A DNA stretch of 64,000 bases from Dyella_B jejuensis (lineage in GTDB: Bacteria; Pseudomonadota; Gammaproteobacteria; Xanthomonadales; Rhodanobacteraceae). How positions within the stretch are numbered: position 1 is the stretch's first letter; each line of letters starts with the position of its first letter. The notes beneath the pieces were generated by a model. That model worked only from the letters and a program-made list of their open reading frames with translations. It was not told where the DNA came from and did not search any database. The stretch spans positions 326,177 through 390,176 of the forward strand of contig NZ_JADIKJ010000001.1 in assembly GCF_044904675.1 (NCBI RefSeq), written 5' to 3'. The position numbers were made by a program, and so were the translations under genes. Positions 24,408-33,080 of the stretch are shown piece by piece.

Positions 24408-26099
24408 TTAGAACGGGTAGTAACGGAAGCTGGTGAAGAACATGTTGTCCGACGCGGTCGGCGCATTGCCGTGGATGTCGGTGAACAGCTGGCGCGAAGC
24501 GTGCGAGAACTGCGTACCGAACTGCACGCGACCGAACTTGCCCTGGTAGAACTTCCACCAGAAGCCGATCGTCTGTTCCGTGACACTGCGGGTCTGGCCG
24601 GTGCAATCGCTGGGCGCGCCGTAGACCAGGCAGTCGCTGTTGTTGTAGCCCAGTACAGCGGCGCCATAACCGAGCGGCAAACCGTTTACGCCGGAGGTCA
24701 GGTAGCTGTCCTGCTGCTCGCGGCCGCCGGCGGCGTACAGATCGAAGGCATCCGTGGCGTGCCAGGTCAGCGTGCCAAGCGCCATGTTTTCCTTCAGCGG
24801 ATGCGGCGCGCCGCTCGTCGTGTAGGTAATGTCGCTGAGCCCGGCCGTGCCGTAGCGGCCAATGCCCTTGCCGCTCATGCCCGAAAGCTGGAAGTCCAGC
24901 ACCTTCGGAACCAGCGGCAGTACCATGCCGATACCAAAACCACCGCCATGCGCGGTCTGATTGCTGGTGCCTGCGGGACCGCCGTTGGCGGTGGTCGGCG
25001 TAACGCGAGTGGTGAACTGGCGCGAAATACCGAACAGTTCGTAGTGCCCCCAACCCGGATCAGCCGCGAACTTCACGATGACATCCGGAATCTGGTTGAG
25101 CGACACCGTATTGAGGGTGTCGTAGAGCGAGCCGGCCTGGACTGTTGCCGTGGTCGTCGCATAGCCCTTGGTACCCGTACCGGCGAGCGAACCGACACCC
25201 GCGGTCTGCGGATTTTCCACCGACACGCCCAACCACCACATCTTGTCCCAGTCTTTCACGATGCGCAGCTGCGCCTGGCGCGCCCAGGTAAAGCCCACCG
25301 CGTACTGTGCGTCGATAGTGGGGGGCAACACTTCCTTGGTCGGGGTGATACCTACGCTGTCGAGCGTCAGCAGCGACCACGCCTGGCCGGCCAGCAAGTG
25401 CAGACCGTAGGCGTTCCAATCGATATTGGTCCACAACTGGCGAATACGCATGTTGAACGAGTTGCTCTCGTTCATGTTCGCCGTCTGGGCGCCGCCGAGG
25501 AAGTCTGTCTCGTAGTAGCCCGTCACATGCGTAGAGTCGTTGATGTCGCCTTCCGCCTTGACCGACAGGCGGCTCTGGCGCGCGCTGTACAAGAACTGAT
25601 CATTCTTGGCGTTGGTGACCGGATAGCTCGTGGTTGCGCCGCTGCCGGTGTTGATCGGCGCGGTGCTCGTGCCGCCCTGGAACGGGATGGCAGTGAACTT
25701 GGTGGCTACGTCATCGGCGGTATCGCGCGAGCGGTACGCCGTTTCAGCCGCCAGGAAACCGCCGAAGGTCCACTTCACGCCACCGCTGCCGCCCAGCGTG
25801 TCGCCGAGCTTGGCCGAAGCCTGCTGCTCGGCCTGCTGCACCTGTACTTGCGTGGCTTGCACCTGCGCCTGGGTGGCCTGCACGCTCTGCGCCGTTTGCT
25901 GCTGCGCCTGCGTTTGCGCGGCGGACTGCGACTGCAAGTCCTGAACCTTCTGCTCCAGTGCTGCGATCTCGGCCTGCATCTGGGCCAGCTCGGCCGCGCT
26001 GACGGTCACTTTCTTGTTGGACGTCTGTGCCGACACAGCCGTAACGCTGGTCAAGCCCAAACCGGCAGCGATCGCCACCGTGAGCATCTTGGAACGCAT
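24408..26099 (-). CDS. Outer-membrane porin with N-terminal coiled coil
   Basis: A 563-aa protein with a signal peptide (MRSKMLTVAIAAGLGLTSVT, cut after VSAQ). Residues 30-100 form a heptad-rich coiled coil with many Gln/Ala (LAQMQAEIAALEQKVQDLQS and following). The rest is a beta-barrel-like sequence beginning TFGGFLAAETAYRSRD, and the protein ends in Phe (FTSFRYYPF), the signal for BAM insertion. The coiled coil probably anchors the porin to peptidoglycan or extends it through the periplasm. The substrate is unknown. Confidence 0.78.
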   Translation of the reverse strand: MRSKMLTVAIAAGLGLTSVTAVSAQTSNKKVTVSAAELAQMQAEIAALEQKVQDLQSQSAAQTQAQQQTAQSVQATQAQVQATQVQVQQAEQQASAKLGDTLGGSGGVKWTFGGFLAAETAYRSRDTADDVATKFTAIPFQGGTSTAPINTGSGATTSYPVTNAKNDQFLYSARQSRLSVKAEGDINDSTHVTGYYETDFLGGAQTANMNESNSFNMRIRQLWTNIDWNAYGLHLLAGQAWSLLTLDSVGITPTKEVLPPTIDAQYAVGFTWARQAQLRIVKDWDKMWWLGVSVENPQTAGVGSLAGTGTKGYATTTATVQAGSLYDTLNTVSLNQIPDVIVKFAADPGWGHYELFGISRQFTTRVTPTTANGGPAGTSNQTAHGGGFGIGMVLPLVPKVLDFQLSGMSGKGIGRYGTAGLSDITYTTSGAPHPLKENMALGTLTWHATDAFDLYAAGGREQQDSYLTSGVNGLPLGYGAAVLGYNNSDCLVYGAPSDCTGQTRSVTEQTIGFWWKFYQGKFGRVQFGTQFSHASRQLFTDIHGNAPTASDNMFFTSFRYYPF

Positions 26100-26286
26100 G
26101 TAGTTGTCTCCGCTATATCAATGGAACCGCGGTCGGCACTCTAGATATTTCCCCTGGAGCGGCGTTGCGGGTTGGGCGCATGATCGAGCGGGAGCTTTAC
26201 CGTTAGATGGATGTTATGTGACAGAACCAAGACAAAAACATACGTTCGGTCATCTGGCGCAATGAAGCGACTGATATGCTTGCCGG

Positions 26287-26946
26287 ATGGAGCAACTCAA
26301 CAACAGCTTGGCGGCCCGGCTGGCCGATCGTTTCCGCGGCTTCCTGCCGGTGATCGTGGACGTGGAAACCGGCGGCTTCGATGCCGACCGCGATGCGCTG
26401 CTGGAAATTGCAGCGGTAACCGTGGGCATGGATCAGGATGGCCATCTTTATCCGCATCCGGTCGTTTCCACGCATGTGGAACCGTTCCCCGGTGCGAACA
26501 TCGATCCGCGCTCACTGGAAATCACCGGCATCGATCCGGAAAATCCGCTGCGCGGCGCGTTGCACGAACGTGCCGCGCTGGACTACATCTTCCAGGCCGT
26601 GCGCCATGCGGTACGCGGCCATGAATGCCAGCGCGCGATCCTGGTCGGGCACAACGCCGCTTTCGACCTGGGCTTCATCAACGCTGCCGTGCGTCGCACC
26701 GGACACAAGCGCAATCCATTCCATCCTTTCAGCTGTTTCGATACCGCCACACTGAGCGGCCTCGCCTACGGGCAAACCGTCTTGAGCAAGGCAGTGCTGG
26801 CGGCCGGCTATACCTTCGATTCGCGGGAAGCGCATTCGGCGGTCTATGACGCCGAGCGCACCGCGCTGCTGTTCTGTCGCATCGTCAATCGCCTGCGCAC
26901 GCTGGAAGTGCTGGAGCTCGAACGTGTGGGCGCTATCCTGCCCTGA
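26287..26946 (+). CDS. rnt: Ribonuclease T
   Basis: A DEDDh 3'-5' exoribonuclease that trims tRNA CCA ends and stable RNAs. It is 219 aa. The first motif is VDVETGG with Asp25 and Glu27; the second is HNAAFDLGF; the third is AHSAVYDAERTA, with the catalytic His and Asp. The protein has the RNase T-specific FPGANIDPRSLEITGIDPENPL segment. It is monocistronic, upstream of the phosphate operon. Confidence 0.93.
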   Translation: MEQLNNSLAARLADRFRGFLPVIVDVETGGFDADRDALLEIAAVTVGMDQDGHLYPHPVVSTHVEPFPGANIDPRSLEITGIDPENPLRGALHERAALDYIFQAVRHAVRGHECQRAILVGHNAAFDLGFINAAVRRTGHKRNPFHPFSCFDTATLSGLAYGQTVLSKAVLAAGYTFDSREAHSAVYDAERTALLFCRIVNRLRTLEVLELERVGAILP

Positions 26947-27269
26947 AATGCGCCATCGTGGCGCTCCTGGCGTTCATTGAGCCGCCGGCCGCGTCTCGCT
27001 GGCAATGCGAGCGTCCGCCTTTTGAACGCACGCGCTGGCCGGGGCTCGGCATTGGTCCCGGATGAATCTCCCCTGTTGCAAAGGCGAGGAAAAACCTGGT
27101 TTTCCAATGTCCCGCCGGCGTTGCAGGACAATCATAGCGCTCCGGACAGCCTCAAGATTTTGCGACTGTCATCAAGCTGAAATATTCATCTCATCTCATT
27201 GCAACACCCAGCCTCTGCAATAGAGGGGACATGTGGCCTTACGCGCCATACCCTCCCAAAGGAGCCTTT
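26947..27269. other. Intergenic region upstream of pstS
   Basis: A 323-bp gap containing the Pho box. The first 200 bp show no gene or clear structure. The last 20 bp carry the pstS ribosome binding site AAAGGAG (27258-27264). Confidence 0.6.
27166..27183 (+). promoter_or_regulatory. Pho box upstream of pstS
   Basis: CTGTCATCAAGCTGAAAT matches the PhoB-binding pattern of two 7-bp direct repeats (CTGTCAT, 4-nt spacer, CTG-AAT with one weak position). It is about 100 bp upstream of the pstS start and explains phosphate-starvation control of the whole operon. Confidence 0.7.
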
Positions 27270-28304
27270 GTGTTGACCTCATTCAAACTTCCGTCTCGTC
27301 TCGGCACGCTCGCCATCGCAGTCGTCGCGTCCCTGTATGGCTTGACGGCGCACGCTACCGACATCACCGGTGCGGGCTCCAGCTTCGTTTATCCGGTCAT
27401 TTCCAAGTGGTCGGCCGCGTATGCAGAGAAAACCGGCAACCATGTCAATTACCAGTCGATCGGTTCGGGCGGCGGCATCGCGCAGATCAAGGCCGGCACG
27501 GTCGACTTCGGCGCCTCGGACATGCCGCTGAAGGCCGAGGACCTGGCCAAGTTCGGCCTGGGCCAGTTCCCTGACGTGATCGGCGGCATCGTACCGGCCT
27601 TCAATGTGTCCGGCGTGGCCGCCGGTTCGCTGGTGCTGGATGGTCCGACCCTGGCCAACATTTATCTCGGCAAGATCACTGCCTGGAACGATCCGGCGAT
27701 CGCCGCGCTCAATCCGTCCCTGCATTTGCCCAGCGCGAAGATCTATGTCGTGCACCGTTCGGATGGCTCGGGCACCAGCTTCAACTTCACCGACTATCTC
27801 TCGAAGGTGAGCGCGGAATGGAAATCGAAGGTCGGCGAAGGCACTGCCGTGCAGTGGCCTACCGGTATCGGCGGCAAGGGCAACGAGGGCGTGTCGGCTT
27901 ATATCAAGCAGATTCCTAACTCGATCGGCTATGTGGAATATGCCTACGCGCTGCAGAACAAGATCGGCTACGCGAAGCTGAAGAACGCCGCCGGCAACGT
28001 GATCGAGCCCAATACCGCCAGCTTCCAGGCCGCTGCCGACACGGCCGACTGGAAGAGCGCCAAAGACTTCAACCTGTTGATGACCAACGCTCCCGGCGCC
28101 CAGGCATGGCCGATCACCGCCACCTCGTGGGTGATCATGTACAAGACGCCGAAGAACGCCGCCAACGCCAAGGTCACTTTCGATTTTTTCAAGTGGGCCT
28201 ACGAACACGGCCAGGATTCGGCCCGCGCGCTCGACTACGTGCCGCTGCCCACTACGCTGGTGCAGCAGATCGAAGCGTACTGGTCCGGCGAATACAAGAT
28301 GTAA
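27270..28304 (+). CDS. pstS: Phosphate ABC transporter, periplasmic binding protein
   Basis: Binds inorganic phosphate in the periplasm for the Pst transporter. The GTG at 27270 has AAAGGAG 5 nt before it; the signal peptide ends at LTAHA. The mature protein begins TDITGAGSSFVYPVISKWS, with the conserved phosphate-binding GAGSSF and IGSGGGIAQI, then HRSDGSGTSFNFTDYL. It is 344 aa from this start. A TTG three bases later is an alternative. It is the first gene of pstS-pstC-pstA-pstB-phoU. Confidence 0.94.
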   Translation: MLTSFKLPSRLGTLAIAVVASLYGLTAHATDITGAGSSFVYPVISKWSAAYAEKTGNHVNYQSIGSGGGIAQIKAGTVDFGASDMPLKAEDLAKFGLGQFPDVIGGIVPAFNVSGVAAGSLVLDGPTLANIYLGKITAWNDPAIAALNPSLHLPSAKIYVVHRSDGSGTSFNFTDYLSKVSAEWKSKVGEGTAVQWPTGIGGKGNEGVSAYIKQIPNSIGYVEYAYALQNKIGYAKLKNAAGNVIEPNTASFQAAADTADWKSAKDFNLLMTNAPGAQAWPITATSWVIMYKTPKNAANAKVTFDFFKWAYEHGQDSARALDYVPLPTTLVQQIEAYWSGEYKM

Positions 28305-28428
28305 GCTGACTTTTCCGCTCTCCGCCATGTTTCGGGAGAGCAAGAACGGCAGCCGTAACCTGCGACGCGCGCAACCCTTCGTTGTGCGCGTCGCGCTGAT
28401 TGAAACCGATCGTGGATGACAACCCAGC

Positions 28429-29400
28429 ATGCAAGCGACCAGTGCCGAACCGCTCGCCCGTGACACCGAACACCGTTCGCGCACCGATGCCCGCCACGAC
28501 CGGCTGTTCCGGTTCTTGCTGCGCTTCTGTGCACTGCTGGTACTGGCGACCCTGCTGGGCGCCGCGCTGTCCACGCTGTGGGGCGGGCGCGAGGTGTTGT
28601 TCAAGCACGGCTTGCATTTCCTGTTCAGTGCCGACTGGAACCCGGTCGAGGATCAGTATGGCGCGCTGGCGCCGATCGCCGGCACGCTCATCACCTCGCT
28701 GATCGCGCTGGTGCTCGCCGTGCCGGTCAGTTTCGGCATCGCGCTGTTCCTGACCGAGATCGCTCCCGGCTGGATGCGCGGTCCGGTCAGTGCGGCCATC
28801 GAATTGCTGGCTGGCATTCCTTCCATCATCTACGGCATGTGGGGCTTGTTCGTGTTCGTGCCGTTCATGGCGAGCATCGAGCCCTGGCTCAACGACACGC
28901 TCGGCAACATTCCAGTGATCGGCGTGCTGTTCCAGGGGCCGCCACTGGGCCTGGGCCTGCTGACCGCGGGCATCGTGCTGGCAGTGATGATCCTGCCCTT
29001 CATCTCGGCGGTAATGCGCGAGGTGTTCCAGACCGTTCCCGCGCGGCTCAAGGAATCATCCTATGCGCTCGGCTCCACCACCTGGGAAGTGGTGTGGGAC
29101 ATCGTGCTGCCGTATACGCGCTCGGCGGTGATCGGCGGTATCTTCCTGGGGCTGGGCCGCGCGCTCGGCGAAACCATGGCGGTCACCTTCGTGTTGGGCA
29201 ACTCCTACAACATCACTTCCTCGCTGCTGATGCCGGGTACCTCGATCTCCTCGAGTATCGCCAACGAATTCAATGAAGCGGTCGGCCTGCACCGCTCCGC
29301 GCTGATCGCGCTGGGCTTCCTGTTGTTCGTGGTGACGTTCATCGTGCTGCTGATCGCGCGCCTGATGCTGCGCCAGCTGGCACGCAAGGAGGGCCGCTGA
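28429..29400 (+). CDS. pstC: Phosphate ABC transporter permease PstC
   Basis: A 323-aa inner-membrane permease. The first helix is at about residues 33-52, followed by a periplasmic loop with FSADWNPVEDQYGALAPIAG and five more helices. The EAA-type coupling loop is RLKESSYALGSTTWEVVWDI (about 205-224). GLGRALGETMAV is the PstC signature. Its last base overlaps the start of pstA. Confidence 0.94.
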   Translation: MQATSAEPLARDTEHRSRTDARHDRLFRFLLRFCALLVLATLLGAALSTLWGGREVLFKHGLHFLFSADWNPVEDQYGALAPIAGTLITSLIALVLAVPVSFGIALFLTEIAPGWMRGPVSAAIELLAGIPSIIYGMWGLFVFVPFMASIEPWLNDTLGNIPVIGVLFQGPPLGLGLLTAGIVLAVMILPFISAVMREVFQTVPARLKESSYALGSTTWEVVWDIVLPYTRSAVIGGIFLGLGRALGETMAVTFVLGNSYNITSSLLMPGTSISSSIANEFNEAVGLHRSALIALGFLLFVVTFIVLLIARLMLRQLARKEGR

Positions 29401-30266
29401 TGTCCGCCGTCTACGCACGCCGCCGCATGACCAATATCGTCGCGCTGGTGTTGAGCGGCTGCGCCACCTTGCTCGGCCTGATGTTCCTGGTGTGGATCCT
29501 GTGGATTACCGTACAGAATGGCCTTGGCGCGCTGAAGCCGACGCTGTTCACCAGGATCACCGCCTACGCCGACCAGGGCGGCCTCTCCAACGCCATCGTC
29601 GGCAGCCTGATCATGGACCTGATCGCGCTGCTGATCTGCGCGCCGGTCGGCGTGCTGGCCGGCACCTATCTGGCCGAGTATGCCAGTTCGACCAAGCTGG
29701 GCGCCTCGATCCGCTTTCTCAACGACATCCTGCTTTCCGCGCCGTCGATCGTGCTGGGCCTGTTCGTGTACGTGATCATCGTGTTGCCGATGTCGAACCT
29801 GACCCATGGCAACATTTCGTTTTCCGGTTTTGCCGGTAGCGTGGCGCTGGCCCTGATCGGCCTGCCGGTGATCGTGCGCACCACCGACGAGATGTTGCAG
29901 CTGGTGCCAGGCACCCTGCGCGAGGCGGCACTGTCGCTGGGTATTCCGCAGTGGAAGCTTACGGTGCAGGTGCTGATGCGCGCGGCGTTCTCCGGCATCC
30001 TCACCGGCGTGCTGCTGGCGCTGGCGCGCCTGGCGGGCGAAACGGCGCCGCTGCTGTTTACCGCCTTCGGCAACAACTTCATGACCGTGCACCCGCTGGA
30101 CAAGATGGCCAGCATGCCGGGCACGATCTACCAATACACCAACGATCCAAATCCGGCGCTGCATGCGATCGCCTGGGCCGGCGCGCTGTTGATCACCCTG
30201 TTCGTGCTGGCGCTCAGCCTGCTGACCCGGATCCTGTTTTCGCGCAAGAAGGTGAGTTATGAATGA
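29400..30266 (+). CDS. pstA: Phosphate ABC transporter permease PstA
   Basis: A 288-aa permease that pairs with PstC. It has six helices, the first at about residues 11-36. LNDILLSAPSIVLGLFVY is typical, and the coupling loop is TLREAALSLGIPQWKLTVQV (about 173-192). LARLAGETAPLLFTAFGN is the PstA signature. It overlaps pstC by one base and pstB by eight. Confidence 0.94.
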   Translation: MSAVYARRRMTNIVALVLSGCATLLGLMFLVWILWITVQNGLGALKPTLFTRITAYADQGGLSNAIVGSLIMDLIALLICAPVGVLAGTYLAEYASSTKLGASIRFLNDILLSAPSIVLGLFVYVIIVLPMSNLTHGNISFSGFAGSVALALIGLPVIVRTTDEMLQLVPGTLREAALSLGIPQWKLTVQVLMRAAFSGILTGVLLALARLAGETAPLLFTAFGNNFMTVHPLDKMASMPGTIYQYTNDPNPALHAIAWAGALLITLFVLALSLLTRILFSRKKVSYE

Positions 30267-31062
30267 CCTCGCCGCCGCTACCGCGGCGCCACTGACCGGC
30301 GCCGCGTCGCCCGCCAAGATCAAGGTGCGCGACGTGCACTTCTATTACAACGGATACCATGCGCTGAAAGGCATCGACATGGATATTCCGGAGAAACAGG
30401 TTACCGCGATCATCGGGCCTTCCGGTTGCGGCAAATCCACCCTGCTGCGCATCTTCAACCGCATCTATGCGATCTATCCCAAGCTGGAAGCGAAAGGCTC
30501 GATCGAGCTCGACGGCGAGAACATCCTCGATCCGGCCTACTCCATGAACCGCCTGCGCACCAAGGTGGGCATGGTGTTCCAGAAGCCGGTGCCGTTCCCG
30601 ATGACCATTTTCGAGAACGTGGCCTATGGCATCCGCCATCATGAAAGGTTGTCGCGGGCCGACATGGAAGTGCGCGTCGAGCAGGCGCTGCGCAGCGCGG
30701 CGCTATGGGATGAAGTGAAAGACAAACTCAAGCAAAGCGCGCTCGGCCTGTCCGGTGGACAGCAACAGCGCCTGTGCATCGCGCGCGGCATCGCGCTGCG
30801 CCCCGATGTCCTGTTGCTGGACGAGCCCACCTCGGCGCTGGACCCGATCGCCACCGGCCGCATCGAGCAACTGGTGGAAGAGCTCAAGCACGAATACACG
30901 ATCGTCATCGTCACCCACAACATGCAACAGGCGGCACGCTGCTCCGACCGCACCGCCTTCATGTACCTGGGCGAGCTGATCGAGTACGACAATACCGAAA
31001 AGATCTTCACCAAGCCGGGCAAGAAGCAAACCGAGGATTACATCACCGGGCGCTTTGGATAA
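30259..31062 (+). CDS. pstB: Phosphate ABC transporter ATPase PstB
   Basis: A 267-aa ATPase of the Pst complex. Walker A is GPSGCGKST (residues 53-61), the Q-loop is in VGMVFQKPVPFPM, the signature is LSGGQQQR and Walker B is LLLDEPTSALD. It has a ~20-residue N-terminal extension rich in Ala compared with the E. coli protein. Its start overlaps the pstA end. Confidence 0.95.
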   Translation: MNDLAAATAAPLTGAASPAKIKVRDVHFYYNGYHALKGIDMDIPEKQVTAIIGPSGCGKSTLLRIFNRIYAIYPKLEAKGSIELDGENILDPAYSMNRLRTKVGMVFQKPVPFPMTIFENVAYGIRHHERLSRADMEVRVEQALRSAALWDEVKDKLKQSALGLSGGQQQRLCIARGIALRPDVLLLDEPTSALDPIATGRIEQLVEELKHEYTIVIVTHNMQQAARCSDRTAFMYLGELIEYDNTEKIFTKPGKKQTEDYITGRFG

Positions 31063-31084
31063 TCGGCGCTATGCGCCACTAATT

Positions 31085-31120
31085 CCCCTCTCCCCTCCGG
31101 GGAGAGAGCAGGGTGAGGGG
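31085..31120. repeat. Small interspersed hairpin between pstB and phoU
   Basis: CTCTCCCC (31088-31095) pairs with GGGGAGAG (31099-31106); an outer CCCCTC pairs with GAGGGG (31115-31120). This CCCTCTCCCC...GGTGAGGGG motif is a widespread intergenic element in proteobacteria. It may attenuate phoU relative to pstB. Confidence 0.55.
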
Positions 31121-31191
31121 CCAGCCTCGCGAAATCTGGAATCAGCTTCCGCGAATGTCCACTCCACCAAAAACATGACGAGACCACACCC

Positions 31192-31926
31192 ATGAGCGGC
31201 AGCAGCAAGGAACACATCATCAAGAGCTACGACGACGAACTGCTTCGCCTCACCGGCGAACTGGTCCGCATGGGCGAGCTGGCGGTGAGCCAGCTGGAAG
31301 CCGCGATCGATGTCGTGGACCGCCGCGACGAGCGTGCCGCGCAGCACGTGGTGAACAACGACGAGGCGATCGACCAGCTCGAACAGGACATCAGCCACGA
31401 CGTGGTGCGCCTGCTCGCCTTGCGCGCACCGATCGCCGGCGACCTGCGCAATGTATTCGCCGCCCTGCGCATCGCCGCCGATATCGAGCGCATTGGCGAT
31501 TACGCCGCGAACGTCGCCAAGCGTTCCATTCCCCTGTCGATGGCGGCGCCGATGACGCCCACCGGCGGCCTGGCGCACCTGGCCGAATTGGCCGCCGAGG
31601 AAGTGCGCGAGGTGCTGCGCGCCTATCGTGACCGCGACGCCGAACTTGCTTTCAAGGTATGGCAGGACGACGTGCAGCTCGACGAAGCCTATACCGGTTA
31701 CTTCCGCGAACTGCTTACCTACATGATGGAAGATCCGCGCGTGATCACCCCCTGCACGCATCTGCTGTTCATGGCCAAGAACATCGAGCGCATCGGCGAC
31801 CACGCCACCAACATTGCGGAAAACGTGTGGTTCCAGGTCAAGGGCGAGCCGCTCAACGCACAGCGCGACAAGCGCGATCTCACTTCCAATCCGGAGCCGG
31901 TGAAGCTGGGCCATCGGCCTGATTGA
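31192..31926 (+). CDS. phoU: Phosphate signalling protein PhoU
   Basis: PhoU links Pst transport state to PhoR and represses the Pho regulon in high phosphate. It is 244 aa, with two repeated three-helix domains, each carrying the metal-binding ExxxD motif: IAADIERIGDYAANVAKR and MAKNIERIGDHATNIAEN. The C-terminal ~25 residues are a polar tail beyond the E. coli length. It is separated from pstB by 129 bp holding the hairpin element. Confidence 0.94.
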   Translation: MSGSSKEHIIKSYDDELLRLTGELVRMGELAVSQLEAAIDVVDRRDERAAQHVVNNDEAIDQLEQDISHDVVRLLALRAPIAGDLRNVFAALRIAADIERIGDYAANVAKRSIPLSMAAPMTPTGGLAHLAELAAEEVREVLRAYRDRDAELAFKVWQDDVQLDEAYTGYFRELLTYMMEDPRVITPCTHLLFMAKNIERIGDHATNIAENVWFQVKGEPLNAQRDKRDLTSNPEPVKLGHRPD

Positions 31927-32055
31927 CGGTTCGACCCGGATTGCTTTCTGTCCTTCCGTGCACGACCGGAGGGGGAATCGGCACCAAGCGCGGCGGCTTA
32001 CAAAAAATGCGGTTCGAACCATGCTCGCCGCCATGGGCCATTGGCGACAAAGCGA

Positions 32056-32340
32056 TCAGGATGGAACATGGCGTCCCGCTGCGCGCGCCTCGCGCCGTAG
32101 CCGCATGCCGCGCGCGATGCCGTAAAGACCGATCAGCAGCCATGCCACCTGCATGAAGAATGCCGGCGCATTGAACGCGCCAAATATCAATGAAAGCATC
32201 ACGCCGAGCGCGCCCAGCACATTCATCAGCTGATAAACCAGGCCGTTGCCATGCAACCTGTGCGCCTGCAGCAGCAGGTAAGCCAGCAACACCAGTGCCA
32301 CACCCACGTAGCCCGCCCAATCGTGCCAATAGAACGTCAT
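32056..32340 (-). CDS. CBU_0592-like small membrane protein
   Basis: A 94-aa protein with three hydrophobic segments (about residues 10-28, 36-55 and 62-78): GYVGVALVLLAYLLLQAHRL, YQLMNVLGALGVMLSLIFGA and FMQVAWLLIGLYGIARGM. The pattern matches the CBU_0592 family of small integral membrane proteins of unknown role. The start overlaps the rlmB stop by 4 bp, so it is the last gene of an rnr-rlmB operon. Confidence 0.75.
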   Translation of the reverse strand: MTFYWHDWAGYVGVALVLLAYLLLQAHRLHGNGLVYQLMNVLGALGVMLSLIFGAFNAPAFFMQVAWLLIGLYGIARGMRLRREARAAGRHVPS

Positions 32341-33080
32341 CGCACTCTCCTTTGACGCAATGCTTCAAACAGGACGATGCCGGAGGCCACTGACACGTTC
32401 AAGCTTTCCATCGCACCGGGCATCGGAATCCTGGCGACGAAATCGCAGGTATCGCGCGTCAGCCGGCGGATCCCTTCGCCTTCGCTGCCCAGCACCAGCG
32501 CCACGGGACCCTTGAGGTCGATGTCGTAGATGGACTGCTCCGTGTCGCCGGCCAGTCCGGTAATCCAGACACCGGCGTCCTTCAAGCTGCGCAAAGCCCG
32601 CGCGAGGTTGGTAGCGGCAATCAGCGGCACGCGATCCGCGCCGCCGGCCGAGGCCCGGCGCACTACCGGGGTGAGGCCAACGGCACGATCTTTCGGCACG
32701 ATCACCGCCGTAACGTTCGCCGCGGCGGCGCTACGCAGGCATGCGCCAAGATTGTGCGGGTCGGTGACGCCATCGAGCACCAGCACCAAGGCATCGTTGC
32801 CAGCCTGTTCGAGCAGGTCGGGCAGATCGTTCTCGCCGGCCAGCGGTGGCGCCTGGTACAGCGCCACCACTCCTTGATGCCGCGCCTCGCCCGCCACACG
32901 ATCAAGCTGCTCGCGCGGACGATGGTGCACGGGAATCTTCAACTCCTTGGCGCGCTCGGCCAACGCCTGCACGCGCGGGTTGCGCTGGCCATTTTCCACC
33001 AGCACTTCGCGCACGCGCTCGGCGTCATTGCTCAGCGCGCCTTCCACCGGGTTGATCCCGACGATCCAACTCTCGCTCAT
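32337..33080 (-). CDS. rlmB: 23S rRNA (guanosine-2'-O-)-methyltransferase RlmB
   Basis: A SPOUT enzyme that methylates G2251 of 23S rRNA. It is 247 aa. An N-terminal substrate-binding domain (about 1-75) precedes the three knot motifs: LDGVTDPHNLGACLRSA, LVLGSEGEGIRRL and IPMPGAMESLNVSVASGI. Its start overlaps the rnr stop by 4 bp (ATGA), as in the rnr-rlmB operon of E. coli. Confidence 0.95.
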   Translation of the reverse strand: MSESWIVGINPVEGALSNDAERVREVLVENGQRNPRVQALAERAKELKIPVHHRPREQLDRVAGEARHQGVVALYQAPPLAGENDLPDLLEQAGNDALVLVLDGVTDPHNLGACLRSAAAANVTAVIVPKDRAVGLTPVVRRASAGGADRVPLIAATNLARALRSLKDAGVWITGLAGDTEQSIYDIDLKGPVALVLGSEGEGIRRLTRDTCDFVARIPMPGAMESLNVSVASGIVLFEALRQRRVR

